DNA of 59,666 bases from an uncultured Clostridia bacterium (GCA_934277615.1 CAKQUV010000008.1:1-59666); one strand, 5' to 3'. Positions 43,601 to 52,471 are shown, numbered from the stretch's first letter. The notes: a model not told the origin generated them from the letters alone. Program-made: numbers and translations.

Positions 43601-44406
43601 CAGAGGTGAATTACAGAGATATAGACGAGTACAATGCCGATTGCGCAAAGAACGGATTTGAAAAAATGCCGCGTATCGTGATTATCGTCGATGAGTTTGC
43701 AGACCTTATGTCAACGGGCAAAAAGGCGGTGGAAGACACCGTCAACCGCATTGCGCGTCTTGCTCGTGCGGTTGGCATTCACCTTGTGCTTGCAACGCAA
43801 CGTCCGTCCGTCGACGTCATCAGCGGTACAATTAAAAACAACTTCCCGAGCCGCATCGCATTCAAGGTTACGTCGAGTTTCGACAGCAAAACCATTCTCG
43901 ACGCAGTTGGCGCAGACAAGCTCCTTGGCTACGGCGATATGCTTTATATGATGCCCGGCGCAAGCGAACTCGAGCGTATGCAAGGCGCATTTATCTCAAA
44001 CGAAGAAGTCAAGCGTGTGGTCGATTTTGTCAAATCCAAGAACGACGCATTCTTTGACAATACAATCAAGGACGCAATCTTCAAGGATAAAGAAGAAGAG
44101 AAGCCCGCTCAATCCAAGGGCGACAGATCGCAGGATAAAGATAAGATTCCGCCCGAACTGTTTGACGCATTGCAACTTGGCATAGAACTCAGAGAAGAGC
44201 AAGACGCTCCTATAAGCATATCCTTTATGCAACGCAGATTGGGACTCGGTTGGCCGAAAGCGGCGAAGATTTACGACAAGATGGACCTTATGGGATATCT
44301 TACGCCCGACGAGCACGACCCCAAGAAAAAGAAAGTCAACATCACGTATGAGGAACTCGAAGAGCTCAGAGCCTCTGCGGAACAGGGCGAAGGAGATGAC
44401 GAATGA
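40675..44406 (+). CDS. ftsK: FtsK/SpoIIIE DNA translocase with very long linker
   Basis: This hexameric motor pumps DNA through the division or sporulation septum. Four membrane helices fill the first 165 residues. A linker of about 600 residues follows, rich in alanine, glutamine, asparagine and lysine with AQNAQ-type runs. The motor starts near residue 775, with Walker A ATGAGKSC (about 900-907) and Walker B IIVDEFADL. The C-terminal winged-helix gamma domain (about 1160-1225) carries SFMQRRLGLGWPKAAK. The total of 1243 residues compares with about 790 for Bacillus SpoIIIE. The start is TTG, supported by AGGTAGG seven bases upstream. The stop overlaps rimO (ATGA). Confidence 0.95.
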   Translation: MTDTRQAKANKGNRIAAGILVILVSLFCFLSLVGALGGVGRMVYGFLAGFFGLAAYAYSLMGLIVGVCVTFGVRVKMRPSKAFMYFGLLLIGILALHIYTSSAHIMGAGYGTYLKNCYDNTNTAGGMLFGVVAFPLMKAITSVGALVVVCVAFFVLAFLAIYPSLKRNVTYTVASGRDRQRQMSEPKQKRKLFERKPKQKQIEQGQPIGLQTAPTITDFSNVQNGGGLYVVDVEGDPLQQKGSKKAFGAEGYSPLGSFNPLYPNAQGGIEDEVKRAPKYDPEKFSARGVARDILFGSGPSKDNLARFDSVSDPRNALSNVSPSYSAVRRNELKNKLGVDTTQSAIREDFMSRYRAVQDEAAQNAQAAQKNAARENIAQKADEPIDFKRDFDAIKKQQTERFGEMYAKPEFEAEAHLEQQDEACLIAEPVKKEVVKPTKVMSHDDSVSSTLKKAEEAVSKPQVNVGMLGALNRAISGEEPPKPAVKDEVVSEAYDKPKTDMVYIARDNQGDTSKQNAAQNAQNSTQNAATMPQNSVSAAQEAQKPVVTPRQNTSIEDLEKSGYQSVKGEKKIPRAFAATAVDTAQKTEKSEETETNFFGGIGKTKPVKKYEMQQATLESTRPKYVDSDKAVGGSMPSEPAPVQQKVTGGDMSRTAIQSTTAIAKQSARNIEDAEVSARIQNIKQAIKETPAMGQYEREALMREEKMKASQGRGLPSTDNPKKTDKERLTQVNMEQAIAQATPKRPYVAPPVSLLVPPAPEVDQNEDYEQKKEQIIKTLNFFSISGDVIDILVGPTFTMYKLRVEMPKGRTIGYISSLESDIAMKMEAGSVRIIAPIPGENAVGIEVPNKHRRNVNLSEIIQSPEFNNAKAPATFALGKNLYGDARVVEVRKLPHVLIAGATGAGKSCCINSIIVSLLYKASPDDVRLILIDPKRIEMSVYAGIPHLLMDEIICDTDKAIRSLNWAISEMERRIKFLAEVNYRDIDEYNADCAKNGFEKMPRIVIIVDEFADLMSTGKKAVEDTVNRIARLARAVGIHLVLATQRPSVDVISGTIKNNFPSRIAFKVTSSFDSKTILDAVGADKLLGYGDMLYMMPGASELERMQGAFISNEEVKRVVDFVKSKNDAFFDNTIKDAIFKDKEEEKPAQSKGDRSQDKDKIPPELFDALQLGIELREEQDAPISISFMQRRLGLGWPKAAKIYDKMDLMGYLTPDEHDPKKKKVNITYEELEELRASAEQGEGDDE

Positions 44407-45710
44407 AAATCGGCGCAATTTCGCTCGGATGCGACAAAAATAGGGTAGATACCGAAAAAATGCTTTCTCGTCTCACAAACGGAGGTCATACGCTGGTGGG
44501 GAGCGAGGAAGAAGCGGACGTCATAATCGTCAACACTTGCGCTTTTATCGACAAGGCAAAAGAAGAGTCCATTGACGAGATTTTGAACGCTATAAGCGCA
44601 AAAAAGAGCGATAAAAAGAAGAAAGTCATAGTTACGGGTTGTCTTGCGCAACGCTATGCCGACACGCTAAAAGAGGAATTTCCCGAAGTTGACGCAGTGC
44701 TCGGCATTGCGGACTACGACGAGATTTTGTCCACCGTGCAAAAAGTGAGCGAAGGCGATAAGGTATACGATTGCGCAGTAAAGGACGCTTTCTATGAAAA
44801 CAGAGTTCTCACAACGCCGTATCACTATGCGTATCTCAAAATTGCAGACGGCTGCGACAATCATTGCACGTATTGCGCAATTCCCTCAATCAGAGGCAAA
44901 TATCGCTCGGAAAAGATGCAAGATTTGCTTGCAGAGGCAAAGAAACTGTCCGACGACGGCGTAAAGGAGCTTATCCTTGTGGCGCAGGACGTAACGAGAT
45001 ACGGCACGGATACGGACGGAAAACCGCACATTATCGAACTGGTGGATGAACTTTCAAAGCTCGACTTCGAGTGGATAAGACTTTTGTATCTCTATCCCGA
45101 AATGGTGGACGATACGCTCATAAACTATGTGCTGTCCAACCCGAAAGTGGTGAAGTATATGGATATTCCGCTCCAACACATCGACGATTCCGTGCTCAAA
45201 CGCATGAACAGGCGTACGGACGAAAAGAGCGTGAGGGAACTCATATCCAAACTCAAAAAGGCTGGAATTGCAATCCGCACGACGTTTATTTGCGGATTCC
45301 CCGGTGAAACAGAGGCGCAGTTTGAAAAGTTAAAAGCGTTCGTAAAAGAAACCGAATTCGAGTACGCAGGATTCTTTGCGTATTCCAGAGAGGAAGGAAC
45401 TCCTGCCGACAGGCTTGACGGACATCTGCCGGAGGAAGTCAAGCAGGCGAGAGCGGACGAACTTTGCGCACTTCAAGCCGAGATTATTCAAAAACGCAAT
45501 GCCGAAAAAGTCGGCGAGCGCGTACAAGTGATATATGACGATATCGATTACGACAAGCAAATGTTTGTGGGCAGAGAGGCAACGCAAGCGCCCGATATCG
45601 ACAACGTCGTGTATTTTACGTCCGAGGAGAGAGTGCAGATAGGCAATTTCTATGACGTGCTCATCGAAGGCGCAGACGGTATCGATCTTGTAGGAAGGTG
45701 TGTGGAATGA
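44403..45710 (+). CDS. rimO: Ribosomal protein uS12 methylthiotransferase RimO
   Basis: RimO adds a methylthio group to an aspartate of ribosomal protein S12. The 435-residue protein has the N-terminal MTTase cysteines (LGCDKN near 9, NTCAF near 45, GCLA near 79), the radical SAM motif GCDNHCTYCAIP (about 146-157), the HIDDSVLKRMNR region and a C-terminal TRAM domain. The cluster plus the SLGCDKNRVD start favour RimO over MiaB. It is coupled to ftsK before it and pgsA after it by ATGA overlaps. Confidence 0.95.
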   Translation: MKIGAISLGCDKNRVDTEKMLSRLTNGGHTLVGSEEEADVIIVNTCAFIDKAKEESIDEILNAISAKKSDKKKKVIVTGCLAQRYADTLKEEFPEVDAVLGIADYDEILSTVQKVSEGDKVYDCAVKDAFYENRVLTTPYHYAYLKIADGCDNHCTYCAIPSIRGKYRSEKMQDLLAEAKKLSDDGVKELILVAQDVTRYGTDTDGKPHIIELVDELSKLDFEWIRLLYLYPEMVDDTLINYVLSNPKVVKYMDIPLQHIDDSVLKRMNRRTDEKSVRELISKLKKAGIAIRTTFICGFPGETEAQFEKLKAFVKETEFEYAGFFAYSREEGTPADRLDGHLPEEVKQARADELCALQAEIIQKRNAEKVGERVQVIYDDIDYDKQMFVGREATQAPDIDNVVYFTSEERVQIGNFYDVLIEGADGIDLVGRCVE

Positions 45711-46360
45711 AGATTACACTCGCAACCAAAATCACAATAGCAAGAATATTTTTGATTATTCCGACTTTGATAACCTTTATTTTGGCGCAAATGCTAAATG
45801 TCGGTCAAACGGCTTATATTGCGCTCGTGGTATTGTCGGCGGCGTTGTTTGCGATATGCTGCGCAACGGACTTTGTGGACGGACATATCGCGCGCAAGAC
45901 CAACACGGTGTCTATGCTCGGCAAATTGCTTGATCCGCTTGCGGATAAAGTCGTCATCGTTATTATGCTCTTCTTGCTCGTCTATTTCAAGGACGGGCTT
46001 GACAACGCGTTTGCATACAACACGCTCGTGATTGCGATTCTTTCGGGAATTATCCTTTCAAGAGAACTTATGATAGGCGTATTTCGCTCCATTGCGGCGA
46101 GCAGAGGACTTGTGCTTGCAGCGGATATATTCGGAAAAATCAAGACTGTTTGCCTAGACATCGGCGTTACGATTATGATGCTTGCAGGGCTTCACGTGTC
46201 GCTTGCCTGGATAGGTACGATAGTGTTCTATGTCGGCGCGATTTTGGCAGTGTATAGCGGACTCAATTATGTTGTGAAGAACAAACACGTCCTCAAACAA
46301 GACGACGAAGAAAATCAAGAGAAACAAGAAAACGCAAAGAACGCTCAAAAAGCGGAATAA
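45707..46360 (+). CDS. pgsA: CDP-diacylglycerol-glycerol-3-phosphate 3-phosphatidyltransferase
   Basis: PgsA makes phosphatidylglycerophosphate for membrane lipids. The 217-residue membrane protein has the CDP-alcohol transferase motif, starting DFVDGHIAR (about 61-69) and closing GKLLDPLADK, with all aspartates present. About five membrane helices and a charged tail follow. The ATG at 45707 overlaps the rimO stop. The rimO-pgsA-cinA-recA-rny order is a common Firmicutes arrangement. Confidence 0.95.
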   Translation: MKITLATKITIARIFLIIPTLITFILAQMLNVGQTAYIALVVLSAALFAICCATDFVDGHIARKTNTVSMLGKLLDPLADKVVIVIMLFLLVYFKDGLDNAFAYNTLVIAILSGIILSRELMIGVFRSIAASRGLVLAADIFGKIKTVCLDIGVTIMMLAGLHVSLAWIGTIVFYVGAILAVYSGLNYVVKNKHVLKQDDEENQEKQENAKNAQKAE

Positions 46361-46369
46361 TGCGTTAGA

Positions 46370-47083
46370 ATGTCGAAAAATTGCGTTATGATAAAAGAAA
46401 TTGTCAAAATTTGCGGGCTTGATAAAGAGGATATCGAAAGCAGACTGAAAAAGTTTTACGGTTTCGGCGTTGAGTTTTCCGTTGAGGAAAATTGCCTTGA
46501 CGCAACTATAACGATGACGAGCAACGCACCTAGGCAGACCTTTGAAATGGTAAAGAGCAGGGTGTATAACGCGTTTGAAGAAGAAGTGTATTCCGCAGTG
46601 GAAGGCTCGCTTGAAGAGATTGCGGCAAAACTTCTCAAAATGAACAATCGCACGCTTGCTGTCGGCGAAAGTCTGACGGGCGGCGAGATATGCTCGCGAC
46701 TTACGGCAATTCCCGGTATCAGCGCAAACTTTTACGAGGGAATCGTGTGCTACAACCGTATGTCCAAAGCGGATAGACTTGGCGTGCCCAAGTCCGTGCT
46801 TGCCGATTACGGCGCCGTGTCGAGAGAAACGGCGTACGCAATGGTGAAAGGACTTTGCAAACGTCCTGTAGATATCGCGCTTGCAACCACAGGTCTTGCA
46901 GGACCTACAGGCGACGAAGGAAAGCCCGTAGGACTTGTGTATATAGGCGTGGGCGGTGGTGATTTCATCACCGTGTTCGAGAGAAAATTCTCGGGCAGCC
47001 GCAACGAGATAAGAAGAGCGACGTCAAACGTAGCGCTGTTCTATCTTATAAGATATCTCAAAGGCGATATTTTGAGATTATAA
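46370..47083 (+). CDS. CinA C-terminal (PncC-type) amidase without the MoCF domain
   Basis: This 237-residue protein keeps the CinA C-terminal amidase: TLAVGESLTGGEICSRL (about 98-114), FYEGIVCYNRMSK (about 124-136), ATTGLAGPTGDEGKP (about 171-185) and SGSRNEIR. These are signatures of nicotinamide-nucleotide deamidase. About 80 residues before it resemble the KH-like linker of full-length CinA. The N-terminal ADP-ribose pyrophosphatase/MoCF domain found in the usual 410-residue protein is absent, with no trace upstream since pgsA ends nine bases before. Its position just ahead of recA is the normal cinA position. Confidence 0.86.
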   Translation: MSKNCVMIKEIVKICGLDKEDIESRLKKFYGFGVEFSVEENCLDATITMTSNAPRQTFEMVKSRVYNAFEEEVYSAVEGSLEEIAAKLLKMNNRTLAVGESLTGGEICSRLTAIPGISANFYEGIVCYNRMSKADRLGVPKSVLADYGAVSRETAYAMVKGLCKRPVDIALATTGLAGPTGDEGKPVGLVYIGVGGGDFITVFERKFSGSRNEIRRATSNVALFYLIRYLKGDILRL

Positions 47084-47198
47084 CAAGGTTATTTCGGTGT
47101 GTATGTCCCGTTTTTGGTGCATATGTTGCCGTATAATTATGTTGAAAAAAGAAAATACTTAAAGCCTTTTGGGCAATAGGATATAAAGGAGAAAAACA

Positions 47199-48212
47199 AT
47201 GGCAGAAAAAATACAAGACAAATCCACTGACAGAGCGCACAATTTGCAACTTGCTCTCGCCAAGATTGAAAAGGATTTCGGTAAAGGCGCGGTTATGCGT
47301 TTGGGCGAGACCGAAATACCGAAAGTCGAGGCAATCTCGACGGGTTGTCTTACGCTTGACGTCGCACTCGGCATCGGCGGTATCCCGAAGGGAAGAATTA
47401 TCGAAATATACGGTCCCGAATCTTCGGGCAAGACGACGGTTGCGCTCCACTGCGTTGCAGAAGTGCAAAAAATCGGCGGTACGGCGGCATACGTTGACGC
47501 AGAGCACGCTCTCGATCCTGCTTATGCAAGCAAGTTGGGAGTAAATCTCGACGATTTGTACATTTCGCAACCCGACAGCGGCGAGCAAGCTCTCGAAATC
47601 GTGGAAACGCTCGTAAGAAGCGGCGCAATCGACATCATCGTAGTTGACTCCGTTGCCGCGCTCACTCCGCAAGCGGAACTCGACGGCGATATGGGCGACA
47701 GCCACGTCGGTATGCAAGCGCGCCTTATGTCGCAAGCGCTCCGCAAGATTACGGCCGCTACCTCAAAGAGCAAGTGCACCATCATCTTTATCAACCAATT
47801 GAGAGAGAAGATAGGCGTTATGTACGGCAATCCCGAGACGACCACGGGCGGCAAAGCGCTCAAATTTTATGCGTCGGTACGTATCGAAGTGCGCAAAGCG
47901 GACACAATCAAAGACGGTAGCGATATCATCGGCAACCACGTCAAAGCAAAAGTTGTCAAAAACAAAGTCGCGCCTCCTTTCAAAGTGGCAGAGTTCGATA
48001 TTATGTACGGTACGGGCATTTCCAATATGGGTTGCGTGCTCGATCTCGCAATAGAAAACGGATTTATCCAAAAGAGCGGAAGCTGGTTCAGCTACAATGA
48101 CGAGAAGATCGGTCAAGGCAGAGATAAGGCAATGGAATTTTTGAAAGCGCACCCCGAAGTCTTTGAAGAGGTCGACGCGAAAATCCGCGAAAAATACGAG
48201 ATGCAACAATAG
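47199..48212 (+). CDS. recA: Recombinase RecA
   Basis: RecA forms filaments on single-stranded DNA for strand exchange and SOS induction. The 337-residue protein has Walker A GPESSGKTT (about 69-77), the MAW-type GCLTLDVALGIGG, loop L1/L2 regions with QALRKITAATSKSKC, and QLREKIGVMYGNPETTTGG. Length is slightly below average, with a shortened C-terminal tail. AAGGAG precedes the ATG. A TATAAT at 47132-47137 is a possible -10, but no good -35 or clear LexA box was found. Confidence 0.98.
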   Translation: MAEKIQDKSTDRAHNLQLALAKIEKDFGKGAVMRLGETEIPKVEAISTGCLTLDVALGIGGIPKGRIIEIYGPESSGKTTVALHCVAEVQKIGGTAAYVDAEHALDPAYASKLGVNLDDLYISQPDSGEQALEIVETLVRSGAIDIIVVDSVAALTPQAELDGDMGDSHVGMQARLMSQALRKITAATSKSKCTIIFINQLREKIGVMYGNPETTTGGKALKFYASVRIEVRKADTIKDGSDIIGNHVKAKVVKNKVAPPFKVAEFDIMYGTGISNMGCVLDLAIENGFIQKSGSWFSYNDEKIGQGRDKAMEFLKAHPEVFEEVDAKIREKYEMQQ

Positions 48213-48241
48213 TTCCCGTTGCGCAAAGCGCCAATAATGAC

Positions 48242-48279
48242 AAAAATCGTTTTTCGAGCCCCGAAAAACGATTTTTTTT
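48242..48279 (+). terminator. Terminator of recA
   Basis: AAAATCGTTTTTCG, a short loop and CGAAAAACGATTTT lead into a run of T residues. Confidence 0.87.
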
Positions 48280-48291
48280 GTGCCGTCGGCA

Positions 48292-48320
48292 TTGACTAAA
48301 CGCTATAAATAGTATATACT
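48292..48320 (+). promoter_or_regulatory. Promoter of rny
   Basis: TTGACT (48292-48297), 17 bp and TATACT (48315-48320). The ATG is 165 bp further, leaving an AT-rich leader of about 155 bases in which no riboswitch is recognised. Confidence 0.72.
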
Positions 48321-48484
48321 AATTAAGACAAAACTATATGTTGGAAACAATTGTCGATATAGATATAATATAGATTTCAATTGAATATTGCATTTTTGTT
48401 GCGTATTTGGCTCGTTAAATCTTTTTGATATAACTATATTTTTGGTTTTCAATCGGTTTTGATTATATATACGGAGGTCACCAA

Positions 48485-50101
48485 ATGACCAGCAATATTA
48501 TCAATTTGCTTGCGCTCACGCCGGGAGCTGCCGCAGGTATAGCGGCTGCAATCGCAATCGTGGTGGGCGGTTTGCTCGGTTGGGTTATTTACAGAGTTTA
48601 TTCTCAAAACAAAATCGGCAACGCCAAACGTGAAGCTGCAAGAATTATCGAAGAAGCAAATCTCGAAGCAAAAACCATCCGCAAAGACGGCATGCTCGAG
48701 GCAAAAGAACAAATGAACAAAATGCGCGTCGATTTCGAAAACGAAACCAAAGAGCGCAAGCAAGACTGGCAACGCACCGAGAATCGCCTTGCTCAAAAAG
48801 AGGCTGCTCTCGACAAGAAAGAGGACACGCTCGATAAAAAGGACGCTGCTCTCGACAAAAAACTCGATGACGTTGAGAAATCTCAAAAGCAAATCGAGGA
48901 AACCAAGGAACGCTTAAAAGGCATCGAGGCAGAGCTCGGCAACGCTCAAGAGAAGATGCAAAAAGAGCTTGAAAGAGTTGCAGGCATGACCAAAGAAGAG
49001 GCTTGTCAGGAACTCAAAGACGCACTGCTTGACGGCGTTAAGAAGAGTGCGGCAAACGACGCAAAGAATCTCATCGCAGAAGCAAAAGACAATGCGGTGA
49101 AAGAGGCGCAAAACATCATATCTCAAGCAATCCAACGCTGCGCTGCGGACCATGCAACGGAAAACACAGTGTCCGTCGTGGCGCTTCCCAACGACGAGAT
49201 GAAGGGAAGAATTATCGGACGTATGGGCAGAAACATCCGCGCACTCGAAAGCGCGACGGGCGTTGACCTCATCATCGACGATACTCCCGACGTTATCACA
49301 CTCTCGAGCTTTGACCCCGTAAGAAGGGAAGTCGCAAGACTTACGCTCGAAAAACTTATCACCGACGGTCGTATCCATCCCGCTCGCATAGAAGAGATGG
49401 TCGATAAGGTGAGAAAGGAAGTCGAGGCAGGAATCAAAGAGGCAGGCGAAGAGGCAGCCTTTGAAGTGGGCGTGCACGGCTTGCATCCCGAAATCATCAA
49501 AATACTCGGCAGACTTAAATATCGTACAAGTTACGGTCAAAACGTGCTCAAACACTCAATCGAAGTTGCCTCTTTGGCATCCGTTATGGCGGCAGAACTC
49601 GGCGTAGATCCTCGTATCGCACGCAGAGCAGGCTTGCTCCACGACATCGGTAAAGCCGTCGATCACGAGCTTGAAGGTACGCATATCCAACTCGGTGTGG
49701 ATATCGCAAAGAAGTATCGCGAAAGCAACGAGGTCATCCATGCAATCGCGGCTCACCACAACGATATCGAGCCGCAAACGATTGACGCAGTGCTTGTCCA
49801 GGCGGCGGACGCAATTTCCAGCGCAAGACCGGGCGCAAGACGTGAATCCGTCGAGACTTACGTCAAACGTATCGAAAAACTTGAGGAAATCGCAAAATCC
49901 TTTGACGGCGTCGATCAAACGTTTGCAGTCCAAGCCGGCAGAGAAATCCGCGTTATGGTCAAGCCCGAGCAAGTCAACGACGCAAGCACGGTGTTCCTTG
50001 CAAGAGAAATTGCCGAAAAACTTGAGAACGAACTCGAATATCCCGGACAAATCAAAGTCAACGTTATTCGTGAAGTTCGCAGCGTTGATTACGCAAAATA
50101 A
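48485..50101 (+). CDS. rny: Ribonuclease Y
   Basis: RNase Y is the membrane-bound endoribonuclease that starts mRNA decay in many Firmicutes. The 538-residue protein has one membrane helix (about 14-38) and a long charged coiled coil (about 45-195) with repeated DKKE-type heptads. A KH domain with GRIIGRMGRNIRALE (about 239-253) and an HD domain with HSIEVASL and GLLHDIGKAVDHE (about 355-395) follow. GGAGG lies six bases before the ATG. Near recA is its usual location. Confidence 0.97.
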   Translation: MTSNIINLLALTPGAAAGIAAAIAIVVGGLLGWVIYRVYSQNKIGNAKREAARIIEEANLEAKTIRKDGMLEAKEQMNKMRVDFENETKERKQDWQRTENRLAQKEAALDKKEDTLDKKDAALDKKLDDVEKSQKQIEETKERLKGIEAELGNAQEKMQKELERVAGMTKEEACQELKDALLDGVKKSAANDAKNLIAEAKDNAVKEAQNIISQAIQRCAADHATENTVSVVALPNDEMKGRIIGRMGRNIRALESATGVDLIIDDTPDVITLSSFDPVRREVARLTLEKLITDGRIHPARIEEMVDKVRKEVEAGIKEAGEEAAFEVGVHGLHPEIIKILGRLKYRTSYGQNVLKHSIEVASLASVMAAELGVDPRIARRAGLLHDIGKAVDHELEGTHIQLGVDIAKKYRESNEVIHAIAAHHNDIEPQTIDAVLVQAADAISSARPGARRESVETYVKRIEKLEEIAKSFDGVDQTFAVQAGREIRVMVKPEQVNDASTVFLAREIAEKLENELEYPGQIKVNVIREVRSVDYAK

Positions 50102-50203
50102 AACAAGCGCTTTGACCTTTGCGTAGGGTAGAGGTCAAAGCAAAATTCAAAGACAAAGCAAGCGCAAATGCACCGCTTGTGCGAGAGAAATTTTGCATAA
50201 AAC

Positions 50204-50232
50204 TTGCAATATGCGTTATAAGATGCTAAAAT
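50204..50232 (+). promoter_or_regulatory. Promoter of efp
   Basis: TTGCAA (50204-50209), 17 bp and TAAAAT (50227-50232) lie 58 bp before the ATG. Confidence 0.68.
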
Positions 50233-50290
50233 GTGTCTATATAGGCATTGCCGCATCACCAATCAAAACACAATTTAGGAGAATATCATT

Positions 50291-50854
50291 ATGGCACAAA
50301 TTATGGCAGGCGATTTGAGAAAGGGCGTTACCTTTCTTTACGACAACAAGATTATGACGGTCGTTGATTTCTTGCACGTCAAACCGGGCAAAGGCGCGGC
50401 TTTCGTCCGTATGAAAATGAAAAACGTGGTTACGGGCGCGGTTTTGGAACAAACCTTCAACCCCACCGAAAAGTTTGAACTTGCTCACATCGAGACCAAG
50501 ACGATGGAATACCTTTACAACGACGGTGAGTTCTACTACTTCATGGACGCCGAAACGTACGAGCAAATTCCGCTCAACAAGAGCCAAGTCGAGGACGCTC
50601 TCAACTTCGTCAAAGAAAACATGAACGTCACAATGAAATTCTTCCAAGGCGCACCGTTCTCCGTTGAACCGCCAAACTTTGTCGAGCTCCTTATCACGGT
50701 TTGCGAACCGGCAGTAGCAGGCAACACCGCCACCAACGCCACCAAACCCGCAACCGTCGAGACCGGTTACGAACTTCAAGTTCCTATGTTCGTCAATGAG
50801 GGCGATACTATACGTATTGATACTCGCACCGGCGAATATATGTCCCGTGTATAA
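50291..50854 (+). CDS. efp: Elongation factor P
   Basis: EF-P relieves ribosomes stalled at polyproline. The 187-residue three-domain protein has the tip loop KPGKGAAF (about 32-39), whose lysine is the usual site of modification, and conserved C-terminal GDTIRIDTRTGEYMSR. TAGGAG precedes the ATG. The spoIIIA operon follows, as in many Clostridia and Bacilli. Confidence 0.97.
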   Translation: MAQIMAGDLRKGVTFLYDNKIMTVVDFLHVKPGKGAAFVRMKMKNVVTGAVLEQTFNPTEKFELAHIETKTMEYLYNDGEFYYFMDAETYEQIPLNKSQVEDALNFVKENMNVTMKFFQGAPFSVEPPNFVELLITVCEPAVAGNTATNATKPATVETGYELQVPMFVNEGDTIRIDTRTGEYMSRV

Positions 50855-50984
50855 CGCTCTCAAATAGCGAATAACTTCGGCAGAGCCGTCCGTCCGTCAA
50901 CTCATTTACCATTAGTAAATTAGGGTTGCCGTTCGGACGGCTCTTTCTTGTTCTTCATCTATTTGAGAGCGTTATATTTTTTTA
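50850..50984 (+). terminator. Nested inverted-repeat terminator after efp
   Basis: An outer perfect 18-base pair (50850-50867 with 50959-50976) overlaps the efp stop codon and is followed by seven T residues. Inside it, AGAGCCGTCCG (50882-50892) pairs with CGGACGGCTCT (50934-50944), itself followed by a T-rich stretch. ATTTAC-CATTA-GTAAAT lies at the tip. Both levels could work as a terminator. Confidence 0.85.
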
Positions 50985-51127
50985 AGCGCATCAAACAGCG
51001 AATAAATGTTTTAATTTATATAATTATTTCATTTTAAGCGGATATTTTAATCCATATAAAAATTTTCTTTTTTTGTCTTATTTTGCGCACGTGCAATTTG
51101 TGCGGTGCGCCTTTCATATATTTTTCT

Positions 51128-51976
51128 ATGCTCATAGATTTGGTGGGGGCGGATATTGCAGGCATCGTGGGGGATGAGAAAGACATTGCAGAGATAAGGA
51201 TGCGTGTGTTTCGACCTTTGGTGGTTTGCCATATCGACGGAACGAGGCAGGTTGCAAGGCATTTCGGTTTGCCATACGTAGTAGGCGAAAACGATATACA
51301 ACGAGTTCTGTCAAACGCAACCAATATGTCGCTATACAGCGCTGCCGACGAGATTAAGAGGGGTTATATTCCTTGCGGACGGTACCGCATAGGCGTCGGG
51401 GGAGAAGGCGTTTTTGACGACGAAAAGTTTGTTGCGGTGAAAAACATATCATATCTCGTTATCCGTGTTCCTCACCAAATCAAGGGCGTTGCGGACAAAA
51501 TCAGGGAAGATGTGTTTGTAGGTGCAAAAGTGCGTTCCACGCTCGTTATATCGCCTACAGGCGCAGGCAAAACCACGCTTTTGCGAGAGATGGCGCGGAT
51601 AGCGTCAAAAGACTTTAACGTCGTTGTAATCGACGAAAGGTATGAACTATGTTCTTGCTCGCAAGGCGCGCCGGCGCTCGATATAGGGGATTCCGAAGTG
51701 ATTAGCGGCGTACCCAAAAGCATTGCATATCAAAACTGCGTGCGCGCTATGAATCCCGACGTCATCGTAACTGACGAATTGTTTGGAAAAAGCGACGTCG
51801 ACGCGATATGCGACGTTATACGCAGCGGCGTAAAAGCGTTTGCATCCGTTCACGGAGGCAGCGTGGAAGCGGTGAGAAACAACGAGATATACAAGCCGCT
51901 TTTTAGCTCGTTTGAGTTCTGCGTTGTATTGTCCAAATCTCCGATAGGTGCGGTAGTGCAAAAGGTGGAGTTATGA
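51128..51976 (+). CDS. spoIIIAA: Stage III sporulation protein AA
   Basis: SpoIIIAA is the ATPase of the mother-cell channel that feeds the forespore, related to secretion ATPases. The 282-residue protein has the family opening with EIRMRVFRPL, a Walker A SPTGAGKTT (about 142-150) and a Walker B-like VVIDERYELC. A TTG 45 bases upstream is in frame, but the sequence before the ATG at 51128 does not look like the family. Its stop overlaps spoIIIAB (ATGA). The operon is expected to be transcribed by sigma-E; a CATATAAA lies about 80 bp upstream, but no convincing -35 partner was found. Confidence 0.95.
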   Translation: MLIDLVGADIAGIVGDEKDIAEIRMRVFRPLVVCHIDGTRQVARHFGLPYVVGENDIQRVLSNATNMSLYSAADEIKRGYIPCGRYRIGVGGEGVFDDEKFVAVKNISYLVIRVPHQIKGVADKIREDVFVGAKVRSTLVISPTGAGKTTLLREMARIASKDFNVVVIDERYELCSCSQGAPALDIGDSEVISGVPKSIAYQNCVRAMNPDVIVTDELFGKSDVDAICDVIRSGVKAFASVHGGSVEAVRNNEIYKPLFSSFEFCVVLSKSPIGAVVQKVEL

Positions 51977-52470
51977 CTGCTGAAATTGCGAGGCTGATAG
52001 CAGGCGGATTGTTGGCGCTTATATGCTGTTATATCGGGTTGCTCATAAAGCGCAGATATGCCGCAAGAGTGCGATTTTTCAAGTCCGCAACGGAATTTTG
52101 CCGAATGATGCAAGACGAGTTGTCCATGCGAAAAACGCCGATGCCTGAGATTTGCGCAAAGTTTCTGGACGGGAGAAAAGGACAGTTTGAGGACTGTATT
52201 CTTGATTGGTGCGAGAGAGCAAAACAACACGGTGCAATAGACAAAGACAAGTTCCGACTGCTCAAAAATGACGAAATAAAGGAGTTGAATACATTTCTTT
52301 GCAATCTCGGCAAAACAGACTTGAAAGACCAGTTATCGCACGTCGGACATTATGAAAAGTGCTTTGAGATAAAGACGAACGAGTGCGAAGAACAAAGCAA
52401 AAAAACAGGCTCGATGTATTTCAAACTGTGCGTGTTGCTCGGGCTTGCCGTCATACTGATTCTGGCGTGA
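51973..52470 (+). CDS. spoIIIAB: Stage III sporulation protein AB
   Basis: This 165-residue protein has an N-terminal membrane helix (about 7-24), a soluble helical domain resembling type II secretion GspF-like folds, and a C-terminal membrane helix (about 147-164). The conserved ECxxQSKKTGSMYFKLCVLLG-type end (about 138-156) is typical. It is coupled to spoIIIAA by ATGA. Confidence 0.93.
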   Translation: MTAEIARLIAGGLLALICCYIGLLIKRRYAARVRFFKSATEFCRMMQDELSMRKTPMPEICAKFLDGRKGQFEDCILDWCERAKQHGAIDKDKFRLLKNDEIKELNTFLCNLGKTDLKDQLSHVGHYEKCFEIKTNECEEQSKKTGSMYFKLCVLLGLAVILILA

Positions 52471-52471
52471 G

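Noticed and set aside
47084..47198. SOS box before recA
   Set aside because: GGTGCATATGTTGCC is only loosely palindromic and does not match the usual Gram-positive LexA pattern.
51000..51127. Sigma-E promoter of the spoIIIA operon
   Set aside because: CATATAAA resembles a -10, but no -35 element at the right spacing could be found by eye.
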